A DNA stretch of 64,000 nucleotides from Micrasema longulum. Lineage: Eukaryota; Arthropoda; Insecta; Trichoptera; Brachycentridae. The notes under the pieces were generated by a model. The model ran no database searches. It was not told the DNA's origin and was given only the letters and a program-made list of their open reading frames with translations. The DNA is taken from assembly GCA_022494885.1 (NCBI GenBank), contig JAGVSM010003728.1, positions 1 to 64,000 of the forward strand, in the 5' to 3' direction. A program made the position numbers and the translations under genes. Positions within the stretch are counted from its first letter, which is position 1. Each line of letters starts with the position of its first letter. Positions 34,105-44,194 of the stretch are shown here, piece by piece.

Positions 34105-34146
34105 AGTTAATCGCTTTCACTCATACTAAAAACGTGCTTTATAAAC

Positions 34147-34475
34147 CCTTGGTTTGTTGCAACAGAGAGGGAAAACATTCTTTGAAGGAAATATGGAAGT
34201 CTAGGCATTTACCAGGCTAATGATCTGTCATTGAATGTTTTTTAGTGGCCACTTTACACACTGTGTAACATTTGACGATCGCCAATGTTTAAACATCCAC
34301 ACTTCCCCAAATCTTCCATCTGTTCAATTTTGTGAATTTTTACTTTACTCTTTTAGAGCTGAAACCTTTATCATGTAGATAACTCCGTAGCGAGGAAATC
34401 TAGTCTGTCTTGGAGCATTTGGATATACTAAAAACATTTTTGACGTTTTGACGATTTTAATTTAATTTAACTCTA
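34147..34475 (+). mobile_element. T-family element with inverted right tail (copy 3)
   Basis: TTTGTTGCAACAGAGAGGGA, AGTGGCCACTTTACACACTG and AGAGCTGAAACCTTTATCAT run forward. From about 34385 the sequence is the reverse complement of the unit start (GAGGAAATCTAGTCTGTCTT, GAGCATTTGGATATACTAAA). Confidence 0.7.
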
Positions 34476-34595
34476 CTAGTTTCACTGTTATTTGGCAAAT
34501 TAAATGGAAGGCCTTTGTCAGATATTGGTATTCATCCACATAACCATATTGCTAACACAAATGATAATAAAAACTATATTTACTTGTATCACAAT

Positions 34596-34905
34596 AACCT
34601 ATGTACATATATACTATTTTTTTTTTTGCTTATTTTTAAATGTACATATAAACATTAATCTTAATAATTTTATCTTATTAATTCACCACTGTAATTGGGC
34701 TTCCTAGCCTGTTGTGGTGCAAAAAAATGAAAAAAAAAAAAATAATAATAATAATAATGATACTTTTTATTTTATTGAAGTGATCCTTACATTGCATAAT
34801 ATTTACCAGTCTGAAGATGTCCATTAGAGGATGAAAGCTCTAATTGGTCAAGTAATTAAGTGGAATTGTATCAGGTATTTATTGTTTGCAAGTTATATTA
34901 TATCA
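34596..34905 (+). mobile_element. Penelope-like element 3'-end fragment, interrupted by a SINE end
   Basis: TGCTTATTTTTAAATGTACA at 34627 resembles 60623, and CTGAAGATGTCCATTAGAGG then GATGAAAGCTCTAATTGGTC at 34812-34851 match the end of the element at 60700-60740. Between them, 34679-34760 is a family C SINE 3' end (CACTGTAATTGGGCTTCC, CCTGTTGTGGTGCAAAA). Confidence 0.6.
34679..34760 (+). mobile_element. SINE family C 3'-end fragment
   Basis: Shares TTCACCACTGTAA, GGGCTTCCTAGCCTGTTGTG and an A-rich tail with 24200-24262. The tail runs on into AATAATAATAATAATAATG. Confidence 0.7.
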
Positions 34906-35639
34906 GTTAATATATAATTACAATGAAATCCCATAAAGAATTTCTAATACATTTTGTAAATCAAATAACTATTATTCTTATGAAATTTTTTAACTCAGAC
35001 GCCTTCATATGAATCATGAAAGTATAAATCCTAAATCATGCACCGCTCATTCAAGGGTTATCAACTACATCAATTTAATAAAGTCGTTTTACATTTTCAA
35101 CAGAAAGGGTTAGCAACTCTACGTCCCTTTGATGAGAAAGAGCGGCAGAAAATATTATTGAAACACCTACTTTATCGCCTATGGAATCAAAAAATAAATT
35201 TTAACGGTTATTCAATAGAATAAAAATGTATTTTTCAAACAAATATAACGAACGCCATTCAAACTGAATTACAATACCTCTTGATTTGAATAATTGAATT
35301 TTTGTTCACGGTGACACAAATATTACTTAAGTCGGGTCTTCTTTTAGAAAACATTCAAATAATATCGCGAAGTAAAACAAAAAGCCACGGAGAGCTTCGC
35401 GTGGGAGGCTCGTGGGCGAAATTTAAGTGATGGGGATTTTATATTGTCTGACAGCCTTTTTCTCCAACGCTACTTAATAAAACTTAGTGAACCTTAAAAT
35501 TGTTCTTCTAAACAAGGGTCTTTTTACATTCTCGGTCTACGAACAATCTAATTTATTCATCTGACATATAAAATATATATAGATGGTGTTAAGCAAAAAA
35601 ATGCAAAGCCACAAAATCGAAAAAAATTCGTTGGTTTCA

Positions 35640-36360
35640 GAATTTTTTTTATTTTTTTTTTAAATTTATTTATATACGGCATTTCTGCCACATATATGTA
35701 GTATAAAGAGTGCTTAGAAATAAAAATATTAAAAAAAAATAAAAAAGTCGAGTGTGAAATATTAATATACTCGTACTGTACACATTATTAATTACTTGAA
35801 ATACATACATATTTTAAAGAAATTATACAATAACAAAATACATTAATCAAGCAAATTATAACTATTCCAACCCAATCTTCTGAAGATGGTTTGCTCTTTT
35901 TGATAAAAATATGTTGGTCACTTTATTTTTTAAGTTAGGCAGAGATAAACTAAATATATCAAAATGTGATGCATATTCATTCCCGGTATTCTGTAATCTA
36001 ACAATAGGTGAGTTATATTGAGCTACCGTTCGAGAATTTTGACAATAAAATATTGTAGATGTTCTGCTTAATCTAGGTGGTACATAGAATGAAATCAATT
36101 TCAGTAGATCAGGGGTATCAAACATTGGTTTTATTATTTTATATAAAGTCATAAGATCGGTCGATGTTCTTCGTTCTTGCAATTTAGTTAATTTAAGAGA
36201 GTCTAAAATTTTGTTATAATTTAATTGATTAGTAGAAAAACCCATCTTAAAATTAATATATCTAAGAAATTTATTCTGAATTCTCTCAATAGAATCTGAG
36301 AAAGTGATTTGATAAGGTGACCATATTGGAGAATTATAATCTAGAATTATAATTATGACG
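35640..36360 (-). mobile_element. Jockey/R1-like LINE, ORF2 C-terminus and 3' UTR, minus strand
   Basis: From 36355 downward the minus strand reads YNSPIWSPYQITFSDSIERI then QNKFLRYINFKMGFS, with a 127-codon open part (36245-35862) containing LKLTKLQERRTSTDLMTLYK and QNTGNEYASHFDIFSLSLPN. This is the thumb-to-C-terminus region of R1/Jockey-like LINE proteins. The 3' UTR and T-rich end lie at 35640-35860. It is 5'-truncated, but the remaining frame is intact, so it is fairly young. Confidence 0.85.
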
Positions 36361-36939
36361 CAACAGTGGTATTCTTTCTTTAAAAATCAATTTGATTAGT
36401 TAAAAATTATTTATTTTCAATAATACCTCGATGTGTTAACCAAAAATTATGCAACTGGACTAAAAATAATGTAACACTGCTTTGAGATGTTTAACGTATT
36501 GTTGCAAATGAAGATCAATACGTTGCCTACACGAAAAAAATATTGTTGAAATGTTTGAATCGCGCAAAATACCCTTTGTTTGCCAGAATTGCCGACAAGT
36601 TTTGTTTATTAAAAACGGCTGGTAACTTTTTGTAATTTCAGAATTCATATTGCAAGTAAATCCCAAGGTATTTTTAACATCTGCTTTAGAGCATAAAGAG
36701 CGTATTTAAACTTTACTTATTTGCTTTCGAAAATTTTCAATCACAATAAAATATATTATATTTATAATTTTGCATTTTTAAAAAAAGACAAAATTTAAAA
36801 ATTGTTTAAAACGTTTTCGCGTTATTGTTATAACAAGGGTTTAAGGTGTCAGTAAAAATGTGTAATCCCTTTTTTTGGTTAGTTTTTATTTTAAAACGTT
36901 ATAAACATGAACATTTTATCATCTTTTTTGTTTTATTAG

Positions 36940-36970
36940 GAACATTTTATACATTCAACTTAACAACCAG
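36940..36970 (+). other. Candidate cryptic or poison exon (31 nt)
   Basis: A strong pyrimidine tract (ATCTTTTTTGTTTTATTAG) ends at 36939 and CAG|GTAAGA follows at 36968. The 31-nt exon would shift the neurexin frame and, read in the phase of the flanking exons, holds TAA after seven codons. It is exon-like by splice signals only. Confidence 0.25.
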
Positions 36971-37227
36971 GTAAGATTTTTAATAATATTTGTATTTTTG
37001 AAAAATTAAAAAAGTTCAATTTAAATTATCTCAGTTTCAGGTTGGCGCAGCTCAACGCATTTTTGCAAAACACCGTCCAAATTGTGTGACTTCTGTTTTT
37101 TTTTTTACTAATGTAACAATTAAAAATAGACATAAAAAAACATAACGAATGTAATAAATAATTGTTACTTTAATGATATTTACATTGGTGTTGCGTTTTT
37201 TAAAAATAGCACAAATAATACAATTTT

Positions 37228-37276
37228 TTCTTCGCCCTCGTGGTATAATGGTCAGAGCCTACCACACAAGAGGTCA
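37228..37276 (+). mobile_element. SINE tRNA-like head fragment
   Basis: GCCCTCGTGGTATAATGGTC, AGAGCCTACC and CAAGAGGTC match the A-box half of the family B head. The sequence stops before the B box. Confidence 0.55.
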
Positions 37277-37837
37277 ATAAAAAAAGTCAATACAATACCT
37301 CCTTAGAATCTAAAGAAATAAAACCATATTGAATTGAATGTCTATAGCAAAACTGATGTGTGATCTGTTTGTGTTTAAACATTTCTGTCAATTGAAAAAA
37401 TGACAAAATACTTCACAAATAAAACAGTTATTAATAAAAATCTTAATTAAGTAAAATATTATTTCTATTTTTTTTTATATTATTTTTCAGAAATTTTACT
37501 TAACTTAATGTTTATTTATGAAATTAAAACCCTCCTGCAAATTTAAATAATGCAGCTCTTAAAAACGAAACAATTATAAACGGATTTGCATATATTACGA
37601 ATTTTATTTTTTATGTGGAATATGCAAATTGTGAAAAAAATTACATAGATTTTTAAAATGAGTACTTATCTTACCGGCTTTCCTTTTTCAATTTTATTAA
37701 TTTTCTTAATTATTTGAGCGTTATCGCTTAAAACGTCGTTTTTCGGCCGAATATTTGAAATATTTTATCTTGTTTTACATTTATGACTTTTATTTGAAAT
37801 CGAATTTACTTCCTATAAATATTTTATTACATCTACA

Positions 37838-38782
37838 TCATCATTTTCTTTACACACCTATTGTTGCATAGGACACCGCATTGGAACACCGATTACAGCG
37901 TATCTTGATCATTTTTCTGTTAGATAAAGGTAACATGATCAGTCTTACGCTTCTGGTCCAATTCAGGGAATATGAAATATTTTATTTAAATTTATTTCAA
38001 CAGAGAGGGAAAACATTTTTGAGAAGTGAATTTGTAAGTCTAGGCATTTACAGGGATTATGACCTGTCATTGGCTGGTTTAAGTGGCCACTTTACACACT
38101 GTGTAGCATTCACCATTCTGTCCATGTTTGAACATCCACATTTCCTCAACTCTTCCATCTGTTGACTTTTGTGAAGTGAAAGAGCTGAAATCTTTATCAC
38201 GTGAGAGAGAATTATCCGGCTGAACCAAATCACCTACTAGGCAACGCTTGAAAACAATTTTCCAATTTTCATACTTTTTCTTGTACCAGGTAGTTAATTC
38301 AACGATGTTTGAGCATCTCCAAATGCTTGCAGACTAGCTGGATATCCTCCCTAGGGAGTTATTCATATTTAAATCTGTTTCAACAGACAGGAAAAACATT
38401 TTTGGGAAGGGAATATGTAAGTCTAGGCATTTACAGAGCTTATGACCTATTATTGGCTGGTTTAAGTGGCCACTTTACACAATGTGTAACATTCACCATT
38501 CATAAGCCCTGTAAATGCTGGTCATAAGCCCTGCAAATTTCTAGAATTACATATTCCTTTTTCAAAAATGTTTTCCATCTTTGTTGAAATGAATTTAAAT
38601 ATGAATAACTTTCTAGGGAGGAAATCCAGCCAGTCTGCAAGCATTTAGACATACTTAAACATTGTTGAAATATTTTAGTTTAAAAACACCCTTTCAAATA
38701 AAAATTTATATTAACCATGTTATGACTCGAACCCGAGACCTCTTGCGTGGTAGGCAAACGCACTGACGATTACACTACGTGG
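37838..38782 (-). mobile_element. SINE family B, minus strand, split by a T-family insertion
   Basis: The left part (37838-37984: TATTGTTGCATAGGACACCG, TTCAGGGAATATGAAATA) and the right part (38666-38782: CACCCTTTCAAATAAAA, GACTCGAACCCGAGACCTC, CGATTACACTACG) together make one full minus-strand SINE. TGAAATATTTTA ends the left part and starts the right part as the target duplication. Confidence 0.85.
37985..38665 (+). mobile_element. T-family element with 12-bp target duplication and inverted tail (copy 4, reference copy)
   Basis: The boundaries are exact: TGAAATATTTTA at 37973-37984 and 38666-38677. Unit 1 begins TTTAAATTTATTTCAACAGA. The same block recurs at about 38366 (TTTAAATCTGTTTCAACAGA), so the period is near 381 bp. 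Unit 2 breaks off near 38500 after TGTAACATTCACCATTC, and 38501-38665 is the reverse complement of the unit (CATAAGCCCTGTAAATGC, GAGGAAATCCAGCCAGTCTG). The forward frames are transposon sequence, not genes. Confidence 0.85.
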
Positions 38783-38868
38783 ATATTTACAAATAAATTT
38801 ATCCAATCTCACCTTTGCCTTAATAAAAATTTTACTATTTTTTTTTTGTGAGAATGTTAAATTTTTTT

Positions 38869-39058
38869 TTTTTTTTTTAAAAAAAAGAAATATTTGCGTT
38901 CTTATGATTTACCCAAATATTTAATTTTGAGGGCCATTTTCAACGAGTTGTAAATAACTCACTATTAGAAAATGGAATCGAGTTGGGGTAGAGTGGGATT
39001 CGAACCACGGACCTTCGGTCCGTGAGTCCGAAACACTAACCACAGGACCACAACCCGA
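38869..39058 (-). mobile_element. tRNA-derived SINE, family C2, full length, minus strand
   Basis: The inverted head GTGGGATTCGAACCACGGAC and GTCCGAAACACTAACCACAG gives A and B boxes. The inverted body GAGTTGTAAATAACTCACTA and GCGTTCTTATGATTT matches 45940-46040. The T-rich start at 38857 is the poly-A tail of the minus strand. Confidence 0.85.
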
Positions 39059-39075
39059 TTAAAATGATTTCGTTT

Positions 39076-39173
39076 GTGAAAAACCGTATCTGAGTTTGTG
39101 TTCTTACCAAAAATCGAACTCGGAACCCTCCGTACGTGAGTCAAGCATCTTAACCACTAGACCACGTAGCCCA
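39076..39173 (-). mobile_element. SINE family C head, minus strand
   Basis: AAATCGAACTCGGAACCCTC, GTACGTGAGTCAAGCATC and CTAGACCACGTAGCCC are the inverted head of the 24078 family. It sits directly beside the C2 copy. Confidence 0.7.
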
Positions 39174-39362
39174 TATCTCTTAAAGAAAATGTAGTATTAT
39201 AGTAGTATAGAGTCTTTATTAAATAAAATACACATTATTAAAATATTTATATATTTTACAAAAAGAAAACAAAGTATAAATCATATTTTGTCCCGATAAA
39301 CTATTCAATAATATGTAGTTTGTCATCGGGTGCTCCGACATTAGTTTTAATTAATAAATAAA

Positions 39363-39562
39363 TGACGGCTTACTTTGAGACTGGCGTCGCGGGTTCAATT
39401 CCCGCCGGTTGCAAGAAAGAAATCCATGAAATATATTTTTCTTAATTGGTCTGGGTGTTGTGGTGTATTTTTCATTGCTTCCTTCCATATCCTCTCTTTC
39501 CTATCTGCTGACAATTTTTTTGAAATAGAGGCTGAGCGGGTTATTCCGCGACTTAAATAAAA
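39363..39562 (+). mobile_element. SINE family A, 5'-truncated
   Basis: GACTGGCGTCGCGGGTTCAA, TTGGTCTGGGTGTTGTGGTG and GAGGCTGAGCGGGTTATTCC match 5180-5330. The A box is lost. Confidence 0.8.
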
Positions 39563-39916
39563 TAATTTACATATATTATTTCATTTTTGATGCTTTTAAA
39601 AATAAAACACATTATTAAATATGGAAATAAAAAAAACTCGAAAAAATTAGATTAAATGGTTTAAAATATTTTTTTAAATGTAGGAAAATAGTGAAAAATA
39701 ATGTAATGAAAATAAAACAATTACCATTTACTTGAATAAAGTTTAAACGTAAGAAAATATATATTTATATACATGCATAAATAGTGGGTAAACTAGATAA
39801 AAAAATTAACTAAAGTATATCGCAAATTTCAATTCATATCTACAGAAAAAAAAAAATTTTTGTAAAAATACCTATCAAAATCAACGTCTAAAATATATAA
39901 ATAAAATAAGAAAGAT

Positions 39917-40117
39917 AGAAAAGAAAAGAAAAGAAAAGAAAAGAAAAGAAAAGAAAAGAAAAGAAAAGAAAAGAAAAGAAAGGAAAGGAAAGAAAAGAAA
40001 AGAAAAGAAAAGTAAAGAAAGGAAAGGAAAAGAAAAGAAAAGAAAAGAAAAGAAAAGAAAAGAAAAGAAAAGAAAAGAAAAGAAAAGAAAAGAAAAGAAA
40101 AGAAAAGAAAAGAAAAT
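39917..40117. repeat. (AAAAG)n microsatellite, about 200 bp
   Basis: About forty tandem AAAAG units with a few AAAGG and AAAGT variants. A purine-only strand of this length is rare in the window. Confidence 0.97.
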
Positions 40118-40149
40118 ATTTAAAAAAAGAAGAAGAATTTTATATGATT

Positions 40150-40222
40150 TATTGTAAAACCGGAAATTGAATACGGGACCCTCCGTGCATGAGGAAAGCT
40201 TCTTATCTATTACACCTCAGGT
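40150..40222 (-). mobile_element. SINE tRNA-like head, minus strand, degraded
   Basis: CCGGAAATTGAATACGGGAC, CCTCCGTGCATGAGG and TATTACACCTCAGG resemble the inverted family C head (compare 39109-39172). Confidence 0.5.
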
Positions 40223-40294
40223 TTTCACACAAAAAATAAAACAAAAAATAAAAAATATTTTAAAATATTAAAAACAATTGAAATATTTTCGTTA

Positions 40295-40500
40295 CGTTTC
40301 AAACGTAATAATAACATATGCACAGTACGAGCGTGAAGTAAATGGCATTTAAATTATTTAATTTCCTGCCTCCAATCTCGAACGGACTTTCGTCGTGACG
40401 TGGCGTTACGCAGAAATATGACATCGTGTATGATGAGAAAACTGTGAGGAGCTGAACATATTTATGCATCGTTATATTCGTGGTCTCATCCATGTCCCCT
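40295..40500 (-). pseudogene. Possible hAT-like transposase fragment
   Basis: The minus-strand frame starts MDETTNITMHKYVQLLTVFS. A D-E-(S/T)-T-(D/N)-(I/V) stretch followed by a hydrophobic strand recalls the first catalytic region of hAT/ZMYM-like transposases. The rest is not recognisable, so the call is weak. 40500-40860, which is richer in G+C, may belong to the same element. Confidence 0.25.
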
Positions 40501-40860
40501 TCTCAATGATTACCGAATGGAGCTTCTCGCTACTAACCATGGCCTTGTTATAGGTCCTGTCAGATATACAGATCTGGTAGCTTCTAAAAATAATTTCAAT
40601 ACTTTTAAAAAGTTTTGTAATAATCTTGGCGAACTAAACATGTCCAATCAATTTTATCAGAGTCAGTGTTACCTCTTTTCTCAATCGTATTATGTGCTTC
40701 CGAATTACCTTCTTTCAGCACAAAGATGCTGACGTTACCAGATTACAGCACGCTCTTTCGGGAAGTTGTTCTCATTCAGCTACGCAACCATTTATTTCGT
40801 GTATGTGGGCACCGCCAAGTAGACTTATGTCCTCAGATGCGGTGTGCGGTAAACTAGAAA

Positions 40861-41714
40861 ATTAGCTAAAAATCTACACAATACTATAAAAAGCGGAGGA
40901 CGAGAAGGAAATGAGATAAAAACATATTGGGCCTTACTTATAAATCGGGTATATAAAGTTAAACTTGAGAATAGTGGTAGAATAATGATGGTATAGCAAA
41001 AAGTATTACTTTTAAACCTCGCATAGAGTTAAACTCGGTTTAAATCTGGGATAGCGACTATAGAAACTTATACCTGCACATTATGTGGTATAACGCTGGA
41101 ATGAGCACGCAATCTGTCAAATGTCATATTTTTTCGGTAATCGAAATGGATAGTTTATCAGTTTTTTTTTTAATTTTAAACAATTTCGAAGTCCTGCGAC
41201 CAATGCGATTCAAGTGATTTTAATTATTTGTTTAAATAATATCTGTAATGTTATCTGTTTGTATTTGTTTTAATTAATTGTGATAAAAACAGAAATACGA
41301 ATAAACTAAAGAATTCGTTTTAAACTTCTCCCGTTCTTCCTAATTTTGATTTCTTTATCTAACGGATTTCTCCATGTTCTCGATTACATTGACAGTGGTC
41401 TCGATTTGACTTTGACGTTTGTTTGTTTTTATAAAAGTTACTGCGCATGCGCACATATCAGTATTGACTGAAAAAATTAATCATGAAATAACCCGTGAAT
41501 TGTTATTCTAGGTAATAAATATTTTTAAAAGTAACTTTTTTTTATATCGGTTATAAATAGTTCAGCCGGGTATAGTTATTTATCAATATAAACCTGGTAT
41601 AAGGAAATCTAATAAGTATGGCCCATTTAGATTTAAAACTTGATTTAAATTATGAATTATTTCTCGTCTATGATATTAGCGGGTAGATTAGACACTAAAA
41701 TTTTCTTGAATCTT
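40861..41714. other. A+T-rich intronic stretch, no gene seen
   Basis: No coding or repeat feature recognised. Confidence 0.4.
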
Positions 41715-41997
41715 TTTTTACGAGAATCTTGAGGATGCGGCGGTGGACCTGCCTTGGACACGCACTGCGCATGCTTCAGGAGAACCTTCACTCAAGTTGC
41801 CTGTTATTTAAGCCTGCGGGCTCACGCCATAATAAAAGGCCGTCTATGACGGTCTTTCGGCTTTATTTGGTGAAACTACGAGACGCTGGATTGACGTGGG
41901 AGAAGGCGAGAGTGTTGGCTGGCGATAGGGTCTCCTGGAGGCAACTAGTGATGTCCACATGCTCCACTTAAGAGTAGATGTGGAAAAAAAGAAGAAT
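41715..41997 (+). mobile_element. RTE-like LINE C-terminus with GAA tail (copy 2)
   Basis: RMRRWTCLGHALRMLQENLH, then CLLFKPAGSRHNKRPSMTVF and LTWEKARVLAGDRVSWRQL, parallel to 28955-29190. It ends TAGATGTGGAAAAAAAGAAG. This copy has a longer intact frame than its sibling. Confidence 0.85.
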
Positions 41998-42674
41998 AAG
42001 AAGATTAGATACGTATATACTCGCATATCTCTTTCTTTCACGATTGTGTGCATCAGTATCGTGATTTTTTTATTTTTAATTGTTATCGCAAAATTTACTT
42101 TATCATAAATGCAGTTAGTTGAGTAAGTATAGGAATAAAGTGTCTGTTTGTTACAAACGACTTAAACAAATGATTTTATCTGGAGTTCAATTTCCATCAT
42201 CATTTCTGTCAGTCGCCCACAGTAGGGTATCTCTGTTAAATTAGTATTATGTATTCGTACGAACAAAGCTCACTTTTTGTAAGGGTAGCATGTGTACCAG
42301 AGTATGGGGGTGAACTAAAATCCATCCCTATCAACCGTTCCCTCGTATTTTCCATACCACAGAATTTATGGAAAAAAGGTCATGTATTTTTTACAAGAAG
42401 AACAACTGGTAAAGCATTGATTTGAAGTTTGAATAAAATATTTTTTGTGAAATACGTTTTGCGTACGATTATATTTATAACCTTTTGTTCAATCCGCTCA
42501 GAAGTTGACTAAGTCGTAATATCGGTATAAATATTTTATTGTGATTAAATATACCAGGAATAAATTTTCCAAAGAGGAACATTTTTTGTACCGCAAATAT
42601 TAGATACTTACCTAGTAAGATTGACATAAATTGTATTTTTAAGAAGGTCATATTGAAATATACAGGCATAATCA

Positions 42675-42790
42675 GGACGATTACAAACGCTATCTTAATC
42701 GGTACATATCGACACGATAACTTAACTTTACTACTATCAGTACCTTCTTCGGTATGGCGAGTGTTAATCAACTGGCATGTTAATATGTGT
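42675..42790. mobile_element. MITE fragment, family M (copy 1)
   Basis: CGATTACAAACGCTATCTTA then ATCGGTACATATCGACACG resembles the blocks at 43748 and 47500 (CGATTATGAACGCTATCTTC, TATATATCGAGACGGTATAC). Confidence 0.4.
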
Positions 42791-43741
42791 TTTCGTTATG
42801 TCTCGAACGTCATATTATAAAATTTATCAAACAGGTGAGTCTGAAAATTTACTTCGCATTTAATGCTTAATTAAAATCAATGTATTTCTTGTTCGTTTTT
42901 AATATAGGCTTCTGTGATAAAAAGTGGCTACTTCAAAATGATTTGAAATTTAAGTAAATTGCAATTCAAGCATGAAGTGCTGGCTTGAATATGATTTTCA
43001 TATGACATTTGACAAATTCCAAGACTGAATGGTTTACTATTCGTATATGTCATCTAACTTCGTATTTCAAATCCAGCTCTATCGATATGTCGATACATGC
43101 TCTCAGGAAGATAGTAAAAAAATAACATTATCATATTTATTCTTCTTAGTGGCAACATTTCTACCAAATCTCAAAGGTCGCGTTATCTTACGCAAGCGCT
43201 GTAGTTACTCTAAGTTATGGAACAAAACCTCTAGATCGTGCTATATTAACTGTCACCCTCAATTACATTTTAAAAAGTTCTTATTTCTCTTTCGTGATTT
43301 GAATAGACTTTAAAGAATAAAACTTGCCAGTTCAAAACGATTTCAAATTTAAATAATTCGTAATTTAAGCTTAAATTTCTCGGTAGAACGACATTTTTTT
43401 TACTTTGAATGCGAAAGTATATGTCTCGTGGAGTATTTGGACCTTCGGTACATATCCATATACTGAAAATATGAAGATATGGGGCCGGTAGTGTAACTTC
43501 GTGATCGCTCGGAAAAATTTATCTTCAACTAAACCTGTCATAATGAAGGTATGTCATTTTAGTGCGTAGATATGTGTACTGTGGAGTACTTATCCCCTTG
43601 GTACATATTGATGTACCTACACAAAACTCAAAGATAAAGGGTCTGTAGTGTATCTTTATAATTGCTCAGGAGAATTCATTTTCAACTAAAACCTCATAAT
43701 GAATGTATGCCTTCCGCATCTTCAAATTGTTATTGCCTTCC

Positions 43742-44193
43742 AGGGCCACGATTATGAACCGATATTATCATCGGTATAAACTAAGACGGTATATACTAAT
43801 ATCGACATTTGTGTACAATAGTGTGTATATTTGTATGAAAATTCAAAAAAAAATGTAAACATATTCAATTTTTCATACAGAAAACCTAATTTTACTTTGT
43901 AGATAAAATTGAAGATAAATTTTAACGTCCCATCAAAATACGTACCCAGGGCCCCGATTATAATGGGAAGTTAACATTTATCTTCAATTTTATCTACAAA
44001 GTAAAATTAAGTTTTCGGTATGAAAAGCAGAATAAGCATACATTTTTTTTTTCTAAACATGTTCAATTATAGGTTACCGACGAAGGAACTTTCAATGTAA
44101 ATGCAAATATACCCATTTTCGTACATAAATATCAATTTTTCTTTATAGACAGACGAAGATAACTCTGTTTACTTCCGATTGTAATTGGGGCCT
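43742..44193. mobile_element. MITE pair, family M (copies 2 and 3, head to head)
   Basis: The right-hand element has terminal inverted repeats GGCCCCGATTATAATGGGAA (from 43950) and TTACTTCCGATTGTAATTGG with GGCC (to 44192). Its inner part (43976-44026) is the reverse complement of 43870-43920 in the element to the left, which starts GGGCCACGATTATGAACCG at 43744. Neither encodes a protein. Confidence 0.65.
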
Positions 44194-44194
44194 A

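Noticed and set aside
34812..34851. Hammerhead in the Penelope 3' end (CTGAAGATG...GAAAGC)
   Set aside because: The first box fits, but stem II and the second box do not pair convincingly, and the copy at 60700 has lost the first box.
37881..38527. Two plus-strand frames with similar peptides (NLFQQ, GKTFL, SLGIYR)
   Set aside because: Similarity comes from the two tandem T-family units. The frames carry no known domain and are not conserved open in other copies.
38975..39058. Functional tRNA gene on the minus strand
   Set aside because: The tRNA-like sequence is the head of a dispersed SINE with a second full copy at 45862. No proper anticodon stem was found.
42810..42850. CAG|GTGAGT at 42830 as a recursive splice site
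   Set aside because: A good donor half, but the upstream sequence has no pyrimidine tract, so it is not a ratchet point.
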